Source of the DNA: JAHEDH01 sp963745865
GTDB lineage: Bacteria; Actinomycetota; Acidimicrobiia; Spongiisociales; ZC4RG35
Assembly: GCA_963745865.1 (NCBI GenBank)
Contig: CAVUYZ010000013.1
Location: forward strand, 1 to 64,000
DNA length: 64,000 bases
Direction of reading: 5' to 3'
The notes beneath the pieces were generated by a model. The model searched no databases. It was not told the origin of the DNA and saw only the letters and a list, made by a program, of their open reading frames with translations. The first letter of the stretch is position 1. The number at the start of each line of letters is the position of its first letter. Positions 1 to 8,890 of the stretch are shown in pieces. The position numbers were made by a program, and so were the translations under genes.

Positions 1-33
1 GGTGTTCGAGACGAGCGACCGTACAATCTGCCC

Positions 34-338
34 ATGACGAGCCGTTCAATCGCTTTCAATTCACTGATCGATGCCCGCCGCGACGAGATTCGGGCGCTGC
101 TCGAGCCACACCACGCCCGTTCGATCGCAGTGTTCGGTTCGGTTGCGCGAGACGAGGCAACGGTCGACAGCGACGTCGATTTCCTGGTCGAGTTCGAGCC
201 TGAGAGCTCCCTTCTGGATCTGGTCCATCTCGAGGAGGCGCTCTGTGACCTCTTGGCGACGTCGACGTCGACGTCATGTCGCTCGGTGCGCTTCTCGATC
301 GAGACGACGAGATCCGGAGCGACGCCGTCACGTTGTGA
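34..338 (+). CDS. MntA-type nucleotidyltransferase antitoxin (frameshifted)
   Basis: A minimal nucleotidyltransferase of about 100 residues. Residues 35-49 carry the GS..R......SD.D signature (GSVARD, then SDVD), which supplies the metal-binding aspartates. In MntA/HepT pairs this protein neutralises the HEPN toxin, in studied cases by AMPylating it. The frame breaks near base 255: downstream, another frame reads VDVMSLGALLDRDDEIRSDA and stops at 336-338, the normal ending of this family. One missing base in the GTCGAC repeat tract would restore it. The toxin gene overlaps its 3' end. The family call is firm; the break is probably a sequencing indel but could be real decay. Confidence 0.82.
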
Positions 339-671
339 GTCGATCCGACGCGCACCGCCTGGCCGACATGATCATGGCGGCCGACGAGATCGCCGCGGTC
401 GTCGAGCGGGGCCGGGACCGCGTTTGACGCCGACGTCGTGTTGCGTCGCGCCGTCGAACGGTGCCTCGAGATCGTCGGCGAGGCATCCAAGGCGATGTCG
501 CAGGACGTCACCGACGCACATCCCGAGATCGCCTGGTCCGACATGGCGAAGGTGCGTGATCGATTGAGCCATCATTATCACCGGGTCGATCCCGCACAAC
601 TCTGGACCATGGCGACTCAAGACGTCCCGGCCGTTGCGAGACTCCGCCGGGAGGTCGAGCCCGGCGGGTGA
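335..671 (+). CDS. HepT-like HEPN ribonuclease toxin (frameshifted)
   Basis: The GTG at 335 overlaps the antitoxin stop (GTGA), giving a translationally coupled toxin-antitoxin pair. The N-terminal frame (SDAHRLADMIMAADEIAAVV) runs into TGA at about 426. From about 418 a second frame continues with FDADVVLRRAVERCLEIVGE and ends at 671. The second part holds the HEPN catalytic motif R(X4)HXY as RDRLSHHY. One extra C in GACCGCG explains the break. HEPN toxins of this group act on RNA. The reconstructed protein is about 111 residues, normal for HepT. If the break is real, the toxin is dead. Confidence 0.8.
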
Positions 672-702
672 TCGAGTCGTGTCGCGCGCTCGAGAGTGGG
701 CC

Positions 703-969
703 TCATGCCAGGCGTCTTCCGTTGTCATTGTCCCGTCTCGGGAGGAATCGGTCGCCGAGGCGTTCGGCGGCTTGACGGTCGGCTTCGGTGATGGCTCGGG
801 CGTAGATGCCGAGCGTGAGCCTCGGGTCGGTGTGTCCGAGCCGGGTCTGGGCGGTCTTGAGGTCGACGCATTCGAGCACGAGTCCGGTGGCGTCGGCCTG
901 GCGGAGGTCGTGGAACTGGGCCCAGTCGACGCTGGCTTGTTGTCGGGCCGGGTACCAGATCCGGTGCAA
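703..969 (-). pseudogene. C-terminal remnant of a tyrosine integrase
   Basis: The 88 codons match only the catalytic C-terminus of phage-type tyrosine recombinases. FHDLRQADAT gives the HxxR box, RLGHTDPRLTLGIYAR gives the LGH box and the nucleophilic tyrosine, and a typical AAERLGDRFL tail follows. The N-terminal arm-binding and core-binding domains and the first catalytic arginine are absent, and none of the three upstream minus frames supplies them. It is a remnant of an integrated element beside the toxin-antitoxin pair. I saw no attachment site or tRNA next to it. Confidence 0.72.
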
Positions 970-1567
970 CCAAAGTGGTGCCGTTGGCGAGCACTGTGCG
1001 CGGCTTCGCTGCGGAGGTCACGATCGAACCAGACACCGCCAATGGCCTGCGAAACCAGTGCGCAGCCCAGTGCCAACACATCACGACGAAGCGGGTCGAC
1101 GAGGTGACGGGACACGTCGGTGCCGCGCTAGTCAGCAAGATCCGGGACACGCTCGGTCTTGTCCTCGACATCCCCGGCTAGCCACGCTGTTCGATCATCA
1201 GGCCAACACCCCGAGTCCGCGCAGAGGCCGCGGAAAGTCCGCGAGCGGACCGTTGACGACCCGAAACGACCGATGGCAACACGAGGCGAATGGTGAATGA
1301 ATACGGGGCCATTGTGGTGGCAGCCTGAGATCATCGCTGAGCTGATCCGTACAAGAGCAAGTATCGGCCGCCCCCGTCGCCGACGTGCTCGAAAAGTGGG
1401 TGCAAGGTTGACAATGTGCTGCCGGCTGGCGTGTGACGGATCCGCTGTTGGTGTGTGAAAACACCACCCCGCACCACGCGAACACCCTGGTCGGACGTTC
1501 TCGTTGGCTACTGACCAGAGAGGCACCCGGTCATTGCCGTTTCCCGTTGCGGCGTGAGTGGCCCGTG
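970..1567. other. About 600 bp without a recognisable gene
   Basis: Several overlapping frames are open on both strands, but none reads like a protein family or has a convincing start. It lies between the integrase remnant and the marR gene and may be decayed element DNA. I see no RNA gene or strong hairpin in it. Confidence 0.4.
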
Positions 1568-2053
1568 TCACGACTCGGGGGTCGGGAGACGATCGATCGG
1601 AGGTCTGATCGTGCCACCCTTCGCCTCCACGATTCGTCTCAAATCTGCGCGAAGTGCTCCGAGCCTCGTCTGCCCGAGCAGTTGCTCGAGCTCCTCTTCG
1701 GACGTCAGGGCGGCTTCGATCGCCGCCTGAGATGCTCTCTTGGCTCGTGCGGTCCGGTGGATCCGTTTGGCGCGCCTGTCGTCGGGGTCGGGGCGACGTT
1801 CGACATAGCCGAGAGCTTCCAGTTGATCCACGAGTTCGCCAGCAGATTGGGGGGTGATTCCAGCGCCCTCTGCGAGATCGGTCAGTCGCTGCCCGTCTTC
1901 GAAGTCGAGTTGCTCCATGATCGCGCCGTGCGACGGCTTCTGGTCCGGGGCCACGGCACGAACAGCAGCGCCCACTTCCCTGGCCAACTCGTTGTAGGCG
2001 AAACGCAACAGGGCAACGGTCGGAGTATCCATGCTTGACAGATCGTACCTCAT
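1568..2053 (-). CDS. MarR-family transcriptional regulator
   Basis: A winged-helix dimeric repressor of 161 codons. The recognition region reads LTDLAEGAGITPQSAGELVDQL and the wing reads YVERRPDPDDRRAKR with the characteristic D/R-rich turn. It is divergent from the NTF2-like gene at 2110, and the shared intergenic region holds two matching 13-bp palindromes. Autoregulation plus control of the neighbour is therefore likely; the ligand is unknown. An alternative start at 2032 (MDTPTVALL) has a GAGG too far upstream. The 2053 start lies next to the first palindrome and has no obvious ribosome-binding site, so the transcript may be leaderless. Confidence 0.88.
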   Translation of the reverse strand: MRYDLSSMDTPTVALLRFAYNELAREVGAAVRAVAPDQKPSHGAIMEQLDFEDGQRLTDLAEGAGITPQSAGELVDQLEALGYVERRPDPDDRRAKRIHRTARAKRASQAAIEAALTSEEELEQLLGQTRLGALRADLRRIVEAKGGTIRPPIDRLPTPES

Positions 2054-2054
2054 G

Positions 2055-2084
2055 CCTGATAATCAGGAAACCCTGATAGTCAGG
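2055..2084. promoter_or_regulatory. Two palindromic MarR-type operators
   Basis: Two copies of a 13-bp palindrome are seen: CCTGATAATCAGG at 2055-2067 (perfect) and CCTGATAGTCAGG at 2072-2084 (one mismatch in the arms). Their centres are 17 bp apart. They lie between the divergent marR and NTF2-like starts, where a MarR dimer would repress both genes. The repeats are seen directly; the binding is inferred. Confidence 0.72.
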
Positions 2085-2109
2085 TATGCCTGAAGATAGG
2101 AGAGAACCA

Positions 2110-2469
2110 ATGAACCGCTCGAGTAGTCATCGTCGCACTCTGGAGTCGATGTTCGAAGGTGGGACCTTCAAGTCGCCCGACTTCGAATACGAGCTCCGCT
2201 CGGAGAACTTCATCGCGGAGATCCCTCAGACCGGCGAGCGGTTCGAGGGCCGGGATGTCCTGAAGGCCATGCAAGAGAGCTTCGGAGCGTCGCCAATCAT
2301 CGAGTTGAAGGACATCAGAGGCGAAGGTGACATCTGGGTGGTCGAGGCTCTCCAAACCTATGCGGACGGCAGTGACTTCCACGTGTGCGTGATCGTCGAA
2401 TTCGACGAGGGAAAGATCATTCGAGAGACCCGCTACTACGGGCCGCCACTCGCCACCGAACGGGCCTGA
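2110..2469 (+). CDS. SnoaL/NTF2-like protein
   Basis: A protein of 119 residues in the NTF2-like fold. It reads as an alternating helix/strand protein with SENFIAEIPQTGERFEGRDV and a C-terminal strand pair VCVIVEFDEGKIIRETRYYG, typical of SnoaL-like polyketide-cyclase-like or ketosteroid-isomerase-like proteins. No catalytic role can be assigned. The start at 2110 is preferred over 2086 because AGGAGAG (2098-2104) is correctly spaced from it. The divergent MarR gene and the twin operators suggest inducible expression. Confidence 0.75.
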   Translation: MNRSSSHRRTLESMFEGGTFKSPDFEYELRSENFIAEIPQTGERFEGRDVLKAMQESFGASPIIELKDIRGEGDIWVVEALQTYADGSDFHVCVIVEFDEGKIIRETRYYGPPLATERA

Positions 2470-2555
2470 GCACGCGAGATGCGGATCGGATCGACGCTTG
2501 TCGTGCACGGTCGGAACAGACCGACGCCGCCTGTAACGGTCGATCGACGACGGTC

Positions 2556-3563
2556 TCAGACTGATCCCATGAGGTTTGCCATGTCGAGAAGTCTGGCCGA
2601 GTAGCCCCACTCGTTGTCGTACCAGGACACGACTTTCACCGTCCGGTCCCTGAGAACCATCGTCGAATCCCGGTCGATGATCGACGAGTGAGTGTCGCCG
2701 ATGATGTCGCGGGAGACGAGTGCCTCGTCTGACACCCTCAGCACCCCCCGCATGCGGCCCGCCGCCGCAACATCGAATGCCTCGACGATCGCCTCGGTCG
2801 TGACGTCGGTGTTCAAGTGGGCGACAGCGTCGACCACCGAGCCGTCCTCGACCGGCACTCGAAACGCCATCCCGTCGAGCCGTCCCTCCAGTTCGGGAAC
2901 CACGAGCTCGGTCGCTTTCGCAGCACCGGTGGTGGTCGGCACGATCGACAGCGCGGCCGCACGTCCTCGTCTCCGCTTCCTGGTGGGCTTGTCCATCAGC
3001 GACTGACTCGAGGTGTAGGCGTGGATCGTGGACATGAGGAGGTCTTCGACACCGAAGTTGTCGTGGAGCACGCGGGCGATCGGTGCCAGGCAATTCGTCG
3101 TGCAGGACGCATTCGAGACGACGATGTCGGTTTCCGGGTCGAAGGTGTCTTCGTTCACCCCGAACACGAACGTGTTGTCTGCGTCATCCGAAGGCGCCGA
3201 GATCAGGACCCTCGATGCCCCTGCCCGCAGGTGACCCTCGGCGTCCTCACGCGACCGGAGCGCCCCGGTCGACTCGATCACGATGTCGGCGCCCCATTCG
3301 CCCCATGGGATCTCGGACGGGTCGCGCTCGGCGGAGCAGGGGATCGGGTCGCCGTCGATGGTGATGGCCGTGTCGTTCGCCACCTCCACTTTGCGTGGAT
3401 ACCACCCGTGCACGGAGTCGTACTTGAGCAGGTAGGCGAGATCGTTGATGTCGGCGAGGTCGTTGATGCCGACGATATCGAACCTGTCGTTCCCCAGCAT
3501 CTGCTTGAACGTGCATCGGCCGATCCGCCCGAATCCGTTGATACCGATACGTATGGGCGTCAC
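2556..3563 (-). CDS. gapA: Type I glyceraldehyde-3-phosphate dehydrogenase
   Basis: It oxidises glyceraldehyde 3-phosphate to 1,3-bisphosphoglycerate with NAD(P)+ in glycolysis. The N-terminal Rossmann motif is IGINGFGRIGR. The catalytic cysteine lies in SNASCTTNCLAP, followed by the usual STIHAYT histidine region, a basic RKRRRGRAAA segment and the C-terminal SWYDNEWGYS. It has 335 codons, the normal length. The start is GTG at 3563 because AGGAG lies five bases upstream; the open frame extends further 5' without similarity. It is the last gene of a minus-strand run after the receiver and CorC-type genes. Confidence 0.96.
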   Translation of the reverse strand: MTPIRIGINGFGRIGRCTFKQMLGNDRFDIVGINDLADINDLAYLLKYDSVHGWYPRKVEVANDTAITIDGDPIPCSAERDPSEIPWGEWGADIVIESTGALRSREDAEGHLRAGASRVLISAPSDDADNTFVFGVNEDTFDPETDIVVSNASCTTNCLAPIARVLHDNFGVEDLLMSTIHAYTSSQSLMDKPTRKRRRGRAAALSIVPTTTGAAKATELVVPELEGRLDGMAFRVPVEDGSVVDAVAHLNTDVTTEAIVEAFDVAAAGRMRGVLRVSDEALVSRDIIGDTHSSIIDRDSTMVLRDRTVKVVSWYDNEWGYSARLLDMANLMGSV

Positions 3564-3639
3564 AGTCACTCCTGAAATCGATCGGTTGGGTAGATACCCG
3601 CTACTCGCCGGAGGGAAACCGACCGGCTGGGCAGAACGC

Positions 3640-4908
3640 TCAGTCGACTCGGGTGACCTGGAGGCGGTCGATTCTGCGACGATCCATGCGGATGACCTTG
3701 AACGAATAGCCGTCGATTGTCTCCTCGTCGCCGGCGAGCGGGATCTTTCCGGCGAACGCCAGGTAGAGACCGCCAACCGAGGAGTAGGGGCCGTCGGGGA
3801 GATCGGATTCGAGTGCGGTCTCGAGATCCTCGACCGGAACCCGCCCTTCGACGACCCATTGTGTCTCGCCCATGGGGATGATGGCCGGTTCCTTCGGGTC
3901 GTACTCGTCGTTGATCTCGCCGACCAACTCGGCGATCAGGTCCTTCACCGTCACGATGCCCTCGACTCCGCCGTGCTCGTCGAGGATGACGCCGAAGCTG
4001 ATCTTCTGACGGCGGAGTTGCTGGAGTGCAGTGAGGACCGGCGTGGATTCGGGTACGAAGACCGGATCCCGTAGGAAGCGATCGATGGTGCCGTTCGACG
4101 GCTGACGGACCATGTCCTTCATGTAGAGGATGCCGACGATGTCGTCGAGCGTGCCCCCCGACTGGACAACCGGGAACCGGCTGTGGGCGTGAATCGTCAC
4201 CGCTTTCCGGGCGGTTTGCTCGGTATTGCCGGCTTCGAGGAACACCACTTCGAGTCGAGGCGTCATCACGTCACGGACAGGGCGGTCGGCCAGTTCGAAC
4301 AGCGACTCGAGGATCTCGCGCTCCGCGGTCTCGATGTGACCTGCCTGGTGTGAGAGTGCGGCGAGCGCCATGATGTCGGCCTCCGTCGCCGCGCCCTGCT
4401 CGTCCGGTTTGATTCCGAGGAGGCGGAGGATCCATCCGCTGATCCCGACGAACACCCGGGCGACGGGCTCCAGGAGCCGGTCGAGCCACCAAATCGTTGG
4501 CGCGACGAACAATCCGAATTGCTCAGGTCTGCGAGCTGCGAGGGTCTTCGGCGTGATCTCCCCGACCACGAGGATGATGGATGTGATCACGAGCGTCGAC
4601 AGCCACGGCCCGAACGCCTCGCCCTGGGCGGGGCTGGAGAGCGCGGAGATGAAGTCGATGGCGAGGATCGTCGCGACGGACGCGCCGAGGATGTTGACGA
4701 AGTTGTTGGCGACGAGCAAGGTCCCGAGCACGGACTCGGTGTCGGCCACGAGGTCGGCCAGGCGTTTGCCGCGTGTACCTCGATCGGCCAGCTGGGCGGC
4801 TCGCTCGCGGGGAAGGGCGAAAAACGCTGTCTCCGATCCGGAGAAGAAGCCCGAGGCGCCGATGCACACCGACAGGATGACGACAAGCAGGATCTGGAAC
4901 CCTGTCAT
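3640..4908 (-). CDS. HlyC/CorC-family membrane transporter (DUF21-CBS-CorC)
   Basis: A 422-residue membrane protein with three parts. Residues 1-190 form the DUF21 membrane domain with about four helices and the SETAFFALPRERAAQLADR motif. Residues 205-330 form a paired CBS domain (VRDVMTPRLEVVFL, then VILDEHGGVEGIVT). The C-terminus is a CorC_HlyC domain (EGRVPVEDLETAL, VGGLYLAF). The CNNM/CorC family exports or regulates Mg2+ or other cations, and its CBS domains bind adenine nucleotides. It follows the receiver-domain gene by 7 bp and precedes gapA. Confidence 0.93.
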   Translation of the reverse strand: MTGFQILLVVILSVCIGASGFFSGSETAFFALPRERAAQLADRGTRGKRLADLVADTESVLGTLLVANNFVNILGASVATILAIDFISALSSPAQGEAFGPWLSTLVITSIILVVGEITPKTLAARRPEQFGLFVAPTIWWLDRLLEPVARVFVGISGWILRLLGIKPDEQGAATEADIMALAALSHQAGHIETAEREILESLFELADRPVRDVMTPRLEVVFLEAGNTEQTARKAVTIHAHSRFPVVQSGGTLDDIVGILYMKDMVRQPSNGTIDRFLRDPVFVPESTPVLTALQQLRRQKISFGVILDEHGGVEGIVTVKDLIAELVGEINDEYDPKEPAIIPMGETQWVVEGRVPVEDLETALESDLPDGPYSSVGGLYLAFAGKIPLAGDEETIDGYSFKVIRMDRRRIDRLQVTRVD

Positions 4909-4915
4909 GCTGCCC

Positions 4916-5293
4916 TCAGATCGATCCCTCCGTGAGAAGATCGGACATGACGGCGCGCAGTTGTTGGGACGTGAACGGCTTCAGCAGGTGGGCGTCCGCC
5001 CCGGCCCGTTTGGCGAGGAACGCGTCGGCGCTCCGGTCGAGCAGGAGAACCACCGGAACGCGGGAGATCTCGTTGCGGAACATGGCGTCTTTGAACATGC
5101 GGACCGTCGCCATGCCACCGGTGCTCCTGATCTGCATGTCGATGGCGATCAGGTCGTAGCGACGCTCGCCAGCCAGCGTCACTGCCTCACTCGGGTCGTC
5201 GACCGTGGTGAGGCTCGTGCCGGGATCCGTGATCGCGGCCGAGATGTCGTTTCGAACCCAGTCGGCGTCGGCTATGAGGAGTATGGAGACCAT
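4916..5293 (-). CDS. Stand-alone response-regulator receiver domain
   Basis: A CheY-like single domain of 125 residues. It has the N-terminal acidic region (LLIADADW), a phosphoacceptor region DLIAIDMQIRSTGGM with Asp near residue 51, the T/S-like position VVLLLDRSADA, and the conserved lysine in LLKPFTSQQL. There is no output domain, so it probably signals by protein contact. No kinase gene is adjacent. The ATG at 5293 is chosen because similarity begins at MVSILLI; the frame stays open for 1.4 kb upstream, antisense to nfeD, which is a shadow. Confidence 0.87.
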   Translation of the reverse strand: MVSILLIADADWVRNDISAAITDPGTSLTTVDDPSEAVTLAGERRYDLIAIDMQIRSTGGMATVRMFKDAMFRNEISRVPVVLLLDRSADAFLAKRAGADAHLLKPFTSQQLRAVMSDLLTEGSI

Positions 5294-5374
5294 CGACGGC
5301 AAGCGTAGCGGGCCGGCCCTTCGCCGAGCCAGGCCGGATTGGGCCGCCATCCACTTCGGTACCATCATGTCCCT

Positions 5375-6684
5375 GTGAAGTCCCGCCTCCGCATCACATT
5401 CCTGGGCCTGTTCGCCTTGGCCTGGATTGCATCGACCGCTGTCGGCGCCGTCGCCCAGACCAACGAGCGGTCGGTCGACGTCATCGACCTGTCGGGGGTG
5501 TGGGATGGGCGGATCATCGAGTTCGCCATCGATTCCATCACCGATGCTGCCGCTTCCGGTTCGGTCGAATACGTGATCCTCGCCATCGATTCTCGGGGCG
5601 TTGTGGCCGATCGCGAGGATCTCGCCCGGCTGGCAGATCTCGTCGCCGACCCTCCACTGCCGGTGGTCGCCTGGGTCGGTTCCATTCCTGCAGTGGCCTA
5701 TGGGGGCGCTGCGCAGATCGTTCTCGCCGCCGACGTGGCCATCGCTGCTCCCGGAAGCGAGATCGGATACCTCGAGCCGACGATCGCCGGCGACCCGGGC
5801 TCGGAGCCTGTCGTTGGGCTGATCGATGGGATCGTCGACGACGCCATCACCGTGACTGAGTTGCCGGTCGAGTCTTCTGACACCAGCCTCGCCGCATCGG
5901 TGTCTGCAGCAGTGTTCGACGAGATCGGCGTCCAGACGGCAGCTCCGCGTCAGATCGGCCAGTTGCTCGATGGCCGCGAGTTCACGATCCGAGGTGAGAC
6001 GGTGAAGGTCTCGACGGTTCGCGCGTTCGAGGGTGGCGTGACGAACCTGGTCACGGTCATCCGTCAGCCGAACACGCTCGACCAGTTCTTCCGACTGGCT
6101 GCGACTCCCGAGGCGGCGTTCTTCTTCCTCGTTGCGGGACTCACGGTGGCTGCGTTCGAGTTCTATGCGATCGGCCCCGGGATCGCCGCGGGAACGGCTG
6201 CTGTCGCACTGGTGCTCGCGGGTTACGGGCTCGCCGTTCTCCCGGTTCGGTGGTGGGCGGTCGCGCTGTCGGCTCTCTCGGTACTGCTCATGTCCTGGTC
6301 CTATCAGCGAGGCGGTATCACGCTCTTCACGGGGTCTGGGATCCTCGGACTGGTGGTGAGCGGGTTCCTGTTCACCGATGCGGCACCACAGATCGTCCCT
6401 GGGGTTCCCGGCGTCCTCCTCACGATTGCGTCGGCCGCCTTCTTCTTCCTGCTGGCGATGCCGACCGTCGCCAGGTCTCGGTTCTCGACGCAGACGATCG
6501 GTCGGGAGGGACTGATCGGTCGGACCGGGGTCGCAGTCTCGGATCTGACACCCGACGGCGAGGTCGAGATCGATGGTGCGACATGGAGGGCGACCTCGCA
6601 TCGGGAGGCCGGGATCGCGGCGGGCGACACGTGACCGTGCTTGCGGTGGAGGGCTGGTACCTCGAGGTTGATGCTCCCGACTGA
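5375..6684 (+). CDS. NfeD-like membrane serine protease homologue (frameshifted near the end)
   Basis: About 436 residues. The start is GTG at 5375 with a signal-type helix (RITFLGLFALAWIASTAVG). Next come a ClpP/SppA-like extracytoplasmic domain (VILAIDSRGVVADRED; a region GSIPAVAYGGAAQIVLAADV where long NfeD proteins carry the active serine), four or five membrane helices at about residues 230-365, and the C-terminal NfeD OB-fold (GREGLIGRTGVAVSDL). The frame breaks at about 6631 after GIAAGDT; the OB-fold finishes in another frame (VTVLAVEGWYLEVDAPD) to 6684. One missing C in ACACGTG repairs it. The long NfeD class (with protease domain) is associated with membrane quality control, often with stomatins; none is adjacent. 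Confidence 0.85.
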
Positions 6685-6823
6685 TCGACTCAGCGTCGAT
6701 TATCTGCGAATGGAGTGTGAACGGTCGATCACGAAAAGTGTCGCGCATTTCCAGAATTTCCCTGGCGTATTTTGGCAGCAGTATTTAGGTTCGATTCCGC
6801 CTGCAACGGAGATGGAGGAATCC

Positions 6824-7069
6824 GTGAGCCAAATGGACGACTGGCAGACCCAGGGCCTGTGCCGAGGGAATCATGCGCACCTGTTCTTCCCGCCACCGGC
6901 GTTCGAACGCAAGGACGACCGAGAGCGGCGGGAGATGCGGGCGAAGGCGATCTGCAACGTGTGCCCGGTCGAAGAGCCGTGCCGTGGGTACGCGCTTGCG
7001 ATCAATGAGCCGTTCGGTATCTGGGGAGGAACCAGCGAGAACGACAGGAAGCAGCTCGTCGCCAGCTGA
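6824..7069 (+). CDS. WhiB-family Fe-S transcriptional regulator
   Basis: A WhiB protein of 81 residues with four cysteines (Cys in TQGLCRGN, then ICNVCPVEEPC) that would hold a [4Fe-4S] cluster, followed by the family's G(I/V)WGG turn (FGIWGGTSENDRK). GTG at 6824 is chosen because GGAGGA at 6814-6819 is well placed. The family is confined to Actinobacteria and their phages and acts with the primary sigma factor. It is monocistronic, with a long AT-richer leader (about 6700-6800) upstream and a strong terminator downstream. Its length and closing sequence resemble the WhiB1/WhiB2-type short proteins, but I cannot place it in a subclass. Confidence 0.94.
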   Translation: MSQMDDWQTQGLCRGNHAHLFFPPPAFERKDDRERREMRAKAICNVCPVEEPCRGYALAINEPFGIWGGTSENDRKQLVAS

Positions 7070-7086
7070 CTCTTCGTTCACGAACA

Positions 7087-7122
7087 GCGAATGACCGGGC
7101 TCGTCCGAGCCCGGTCATTCGC
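7087..7122. terminator. Bidirectional hairpin terminator whiB / selB
   Basis: A perfect 17-bp stem: GCGAATGACCGGGCTCG at 7087-7103 pairs with 7106-7122 across a two-base loop, followed by GTTTTCG on plus. It separates the convergent whiB and selB genes. The selB stop codon (minus, 7115-7117) lies inside the right arm. Confidence 0.88.
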
Positions 7123-8890
7123 GTTTTCGTCGCTTGTCGCCCATCCGAACCGTCAACCCGTGATCGTCGGCCCATTCCAGGAACGGCACCGCGTACTTGC
7201 GTGACAGACCGACAACGTCCTTGAACTCGGACACGCCGAACGGTTCTTCGAATCCCCGGATCCCGGCAGCCAGTACATCGATCTGGGCGGGCAGGTAGAC
7301 GAACTCGTCGGACACCCGAACCAGCTCGCCTTTGCGCACGGCCGCATGGAGCAGTTCCCGGTCCAGGCCGAGCTCGGCGACCCGGGGTACCGCAAGTGGG
7401 CCTGCCGTCTCCAGCGCAGCAATTGCCGCGTCGAGGGCGGTTCGGTGCTGGGCGTCGAACTCGACCGTGAATCCGGCAGACGACCAGGATCGACCCGTCG
7501 ACCTCGAGGCCCGGCTCTGCCGATGCCAGTGCAACGACGATCGCGTGCGGGAATGTCGAGCTGTTCGGCCAACTCGGCGACGCCAGGGCCGGCTCGCAAG
7601 GGATTGTCCCGGTGGTAGTCCGCGACGACCGTCACGAGACGCTGCGTCAGCCACTCGGCGCGCGTCGGGCTCAACGCGACCCCGGCTGCGGTGACCGCTC
7701 CTTTCGGGCTTCCCCCGGTGTGGGCGGCGAGGCGCTCGACGTCGTCCATGGTGCGCAGATCGAGCAAGACCGTTGCCCGATCGTCGGCAGAGCCGTCGAG
7801 GCTGGAGACGAGCCGGTCGACGATGTCCGCAGTGAGTCGCTTGGCTCGCGGAGGGCTCGGATCGATCACCCGGCCGCCGCCGACCACCAGCCGTCTCCCG
7901 GCGTCCCGCAGGATGAACCGGTCGCCGGAACGGACCGCCACTCCACCGGGAACGTCGATGATCGTGAGGGTGTCCGACACCATCCGAATACGGACCGGCC
8001 AGGATCCGCTCCCGACATGCAGGTGATAGGCACCCCGATTGGTCAACTCGTCCACATACCGAGCGGAATCGATCGTTGCTGCGAACCGTTCGGTCAACGC
8101 CCAGCGACCCGAGGTCGCGAGCATCTCGCCCCGAGAGACCTCAGTCCGGTCGATCCCCGAGAGATTCGCCGCGACCCGGAACCCGGCGCCGATCGACTCG
8201 ACATCGCGTTCGTGCGACTGCAGCCCACGGATCCTGACCTGGCTCCCGGATGGATACAGCGTCAACTCGTCGCCGACGGTCAGACGTCCCGCGACCAGCG
8301 TCCCGGTGACGACCGTCCCTGCTCCTGGCACCGAGAAGGATCGATCGACCCACAGTCGTGCGTCCCCATCCGGCGGATCAGGGACTCGTGGAGAGCGCAG
8401 ACCGGAGTGACCCGATGAGATCCTCGATGCCATCTCCGGAATGCGCCGACACCGGCACGATCGGTGCGCCCTCGATCGACGAGCCCTCGAGATGCTCCTC
8501 GATCTCCAGGGTTGCGAGCTCGATCAGATCGTGGTCGACTCGATCCGTCTTGGTCAACGCGATCACCGCCGAGTCGACGCCAAGCAGGTCGAGCACGGCG
8601 AGATGCTCCTCGGATTGCGGCATCCATCCTTCGTCCGCCGCCACCACGAACAACGCGACATCGATCGCCTCGATCCCGGCGAGCATGTTCTTGATGAAGC
8701 GATCGTGACCGGGAACATCGACGAAGCTGACCTCGGCACCGTCCCCGAGATCCGCCCAGGCGAATCCGAGGTCGATGGTGAGGCCGCGCGCCTGCTCCTC
8801 GGCCCATCGGTCCGTCTCGCGGCCGGTCAGTCGTTTGATGAGCGTCGACTTCCCGTGATCGACGTGACCGGCAGTTCCGATCACCGGCAT
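7115..8890 (-). CDS. selB: Selenocysteine-specific elongation factor SelB (three frame breaks)
   Basis: An EF-Tu-like GTPase that delivers Sec-tRNA to UGA codons carrying a SECIS element. The N-terminus reads GTAGHVDHGKST (G1), SFVDVPGHDRFI (G3) and ALTKTDRVDHD (G4). Domains II-III follow (RSFSVPGAGTVVTGTL), then C-terminal winged helices for SECIS RNA (FKDVVGLSRKYAVPFLEWAD). Frame changes fall near 8388, 7545 and 7475; similarity continues in the next frame each time, giving about 591 residues, normal for SelB. The ATG overlaps the selA stop within ATGCCGGTGA. I did not recognise selC, selD or a selenoprotein gene in the window. Confidence 0.92.

Noticed and set aside
418..430. The in-frame TGA in hepT as a possible selenocysteine codon, since selA/selB are present
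   Set aside because: The HEPN sequence resumes in a different frame, not after the TGA in the same frame, so this is a frameshift and not UGA recoding.
1128..1571. A 147-codon minus-strand frame upstream of the marR end
   Set aside because: There are no recognisable motifs, the composition is Arg/Ser/His-rich shadow-like, and no start signal is present.
4916..6748. A 610-codon minus-strand frame extending upstream of the receiver-domain gene
   Set aside because: Only 4916-5293 shows a protein family; the rest is antisense to nfeD and has the low-complexity Arg/Asp-rich composition of a GC-rich shadow frame.
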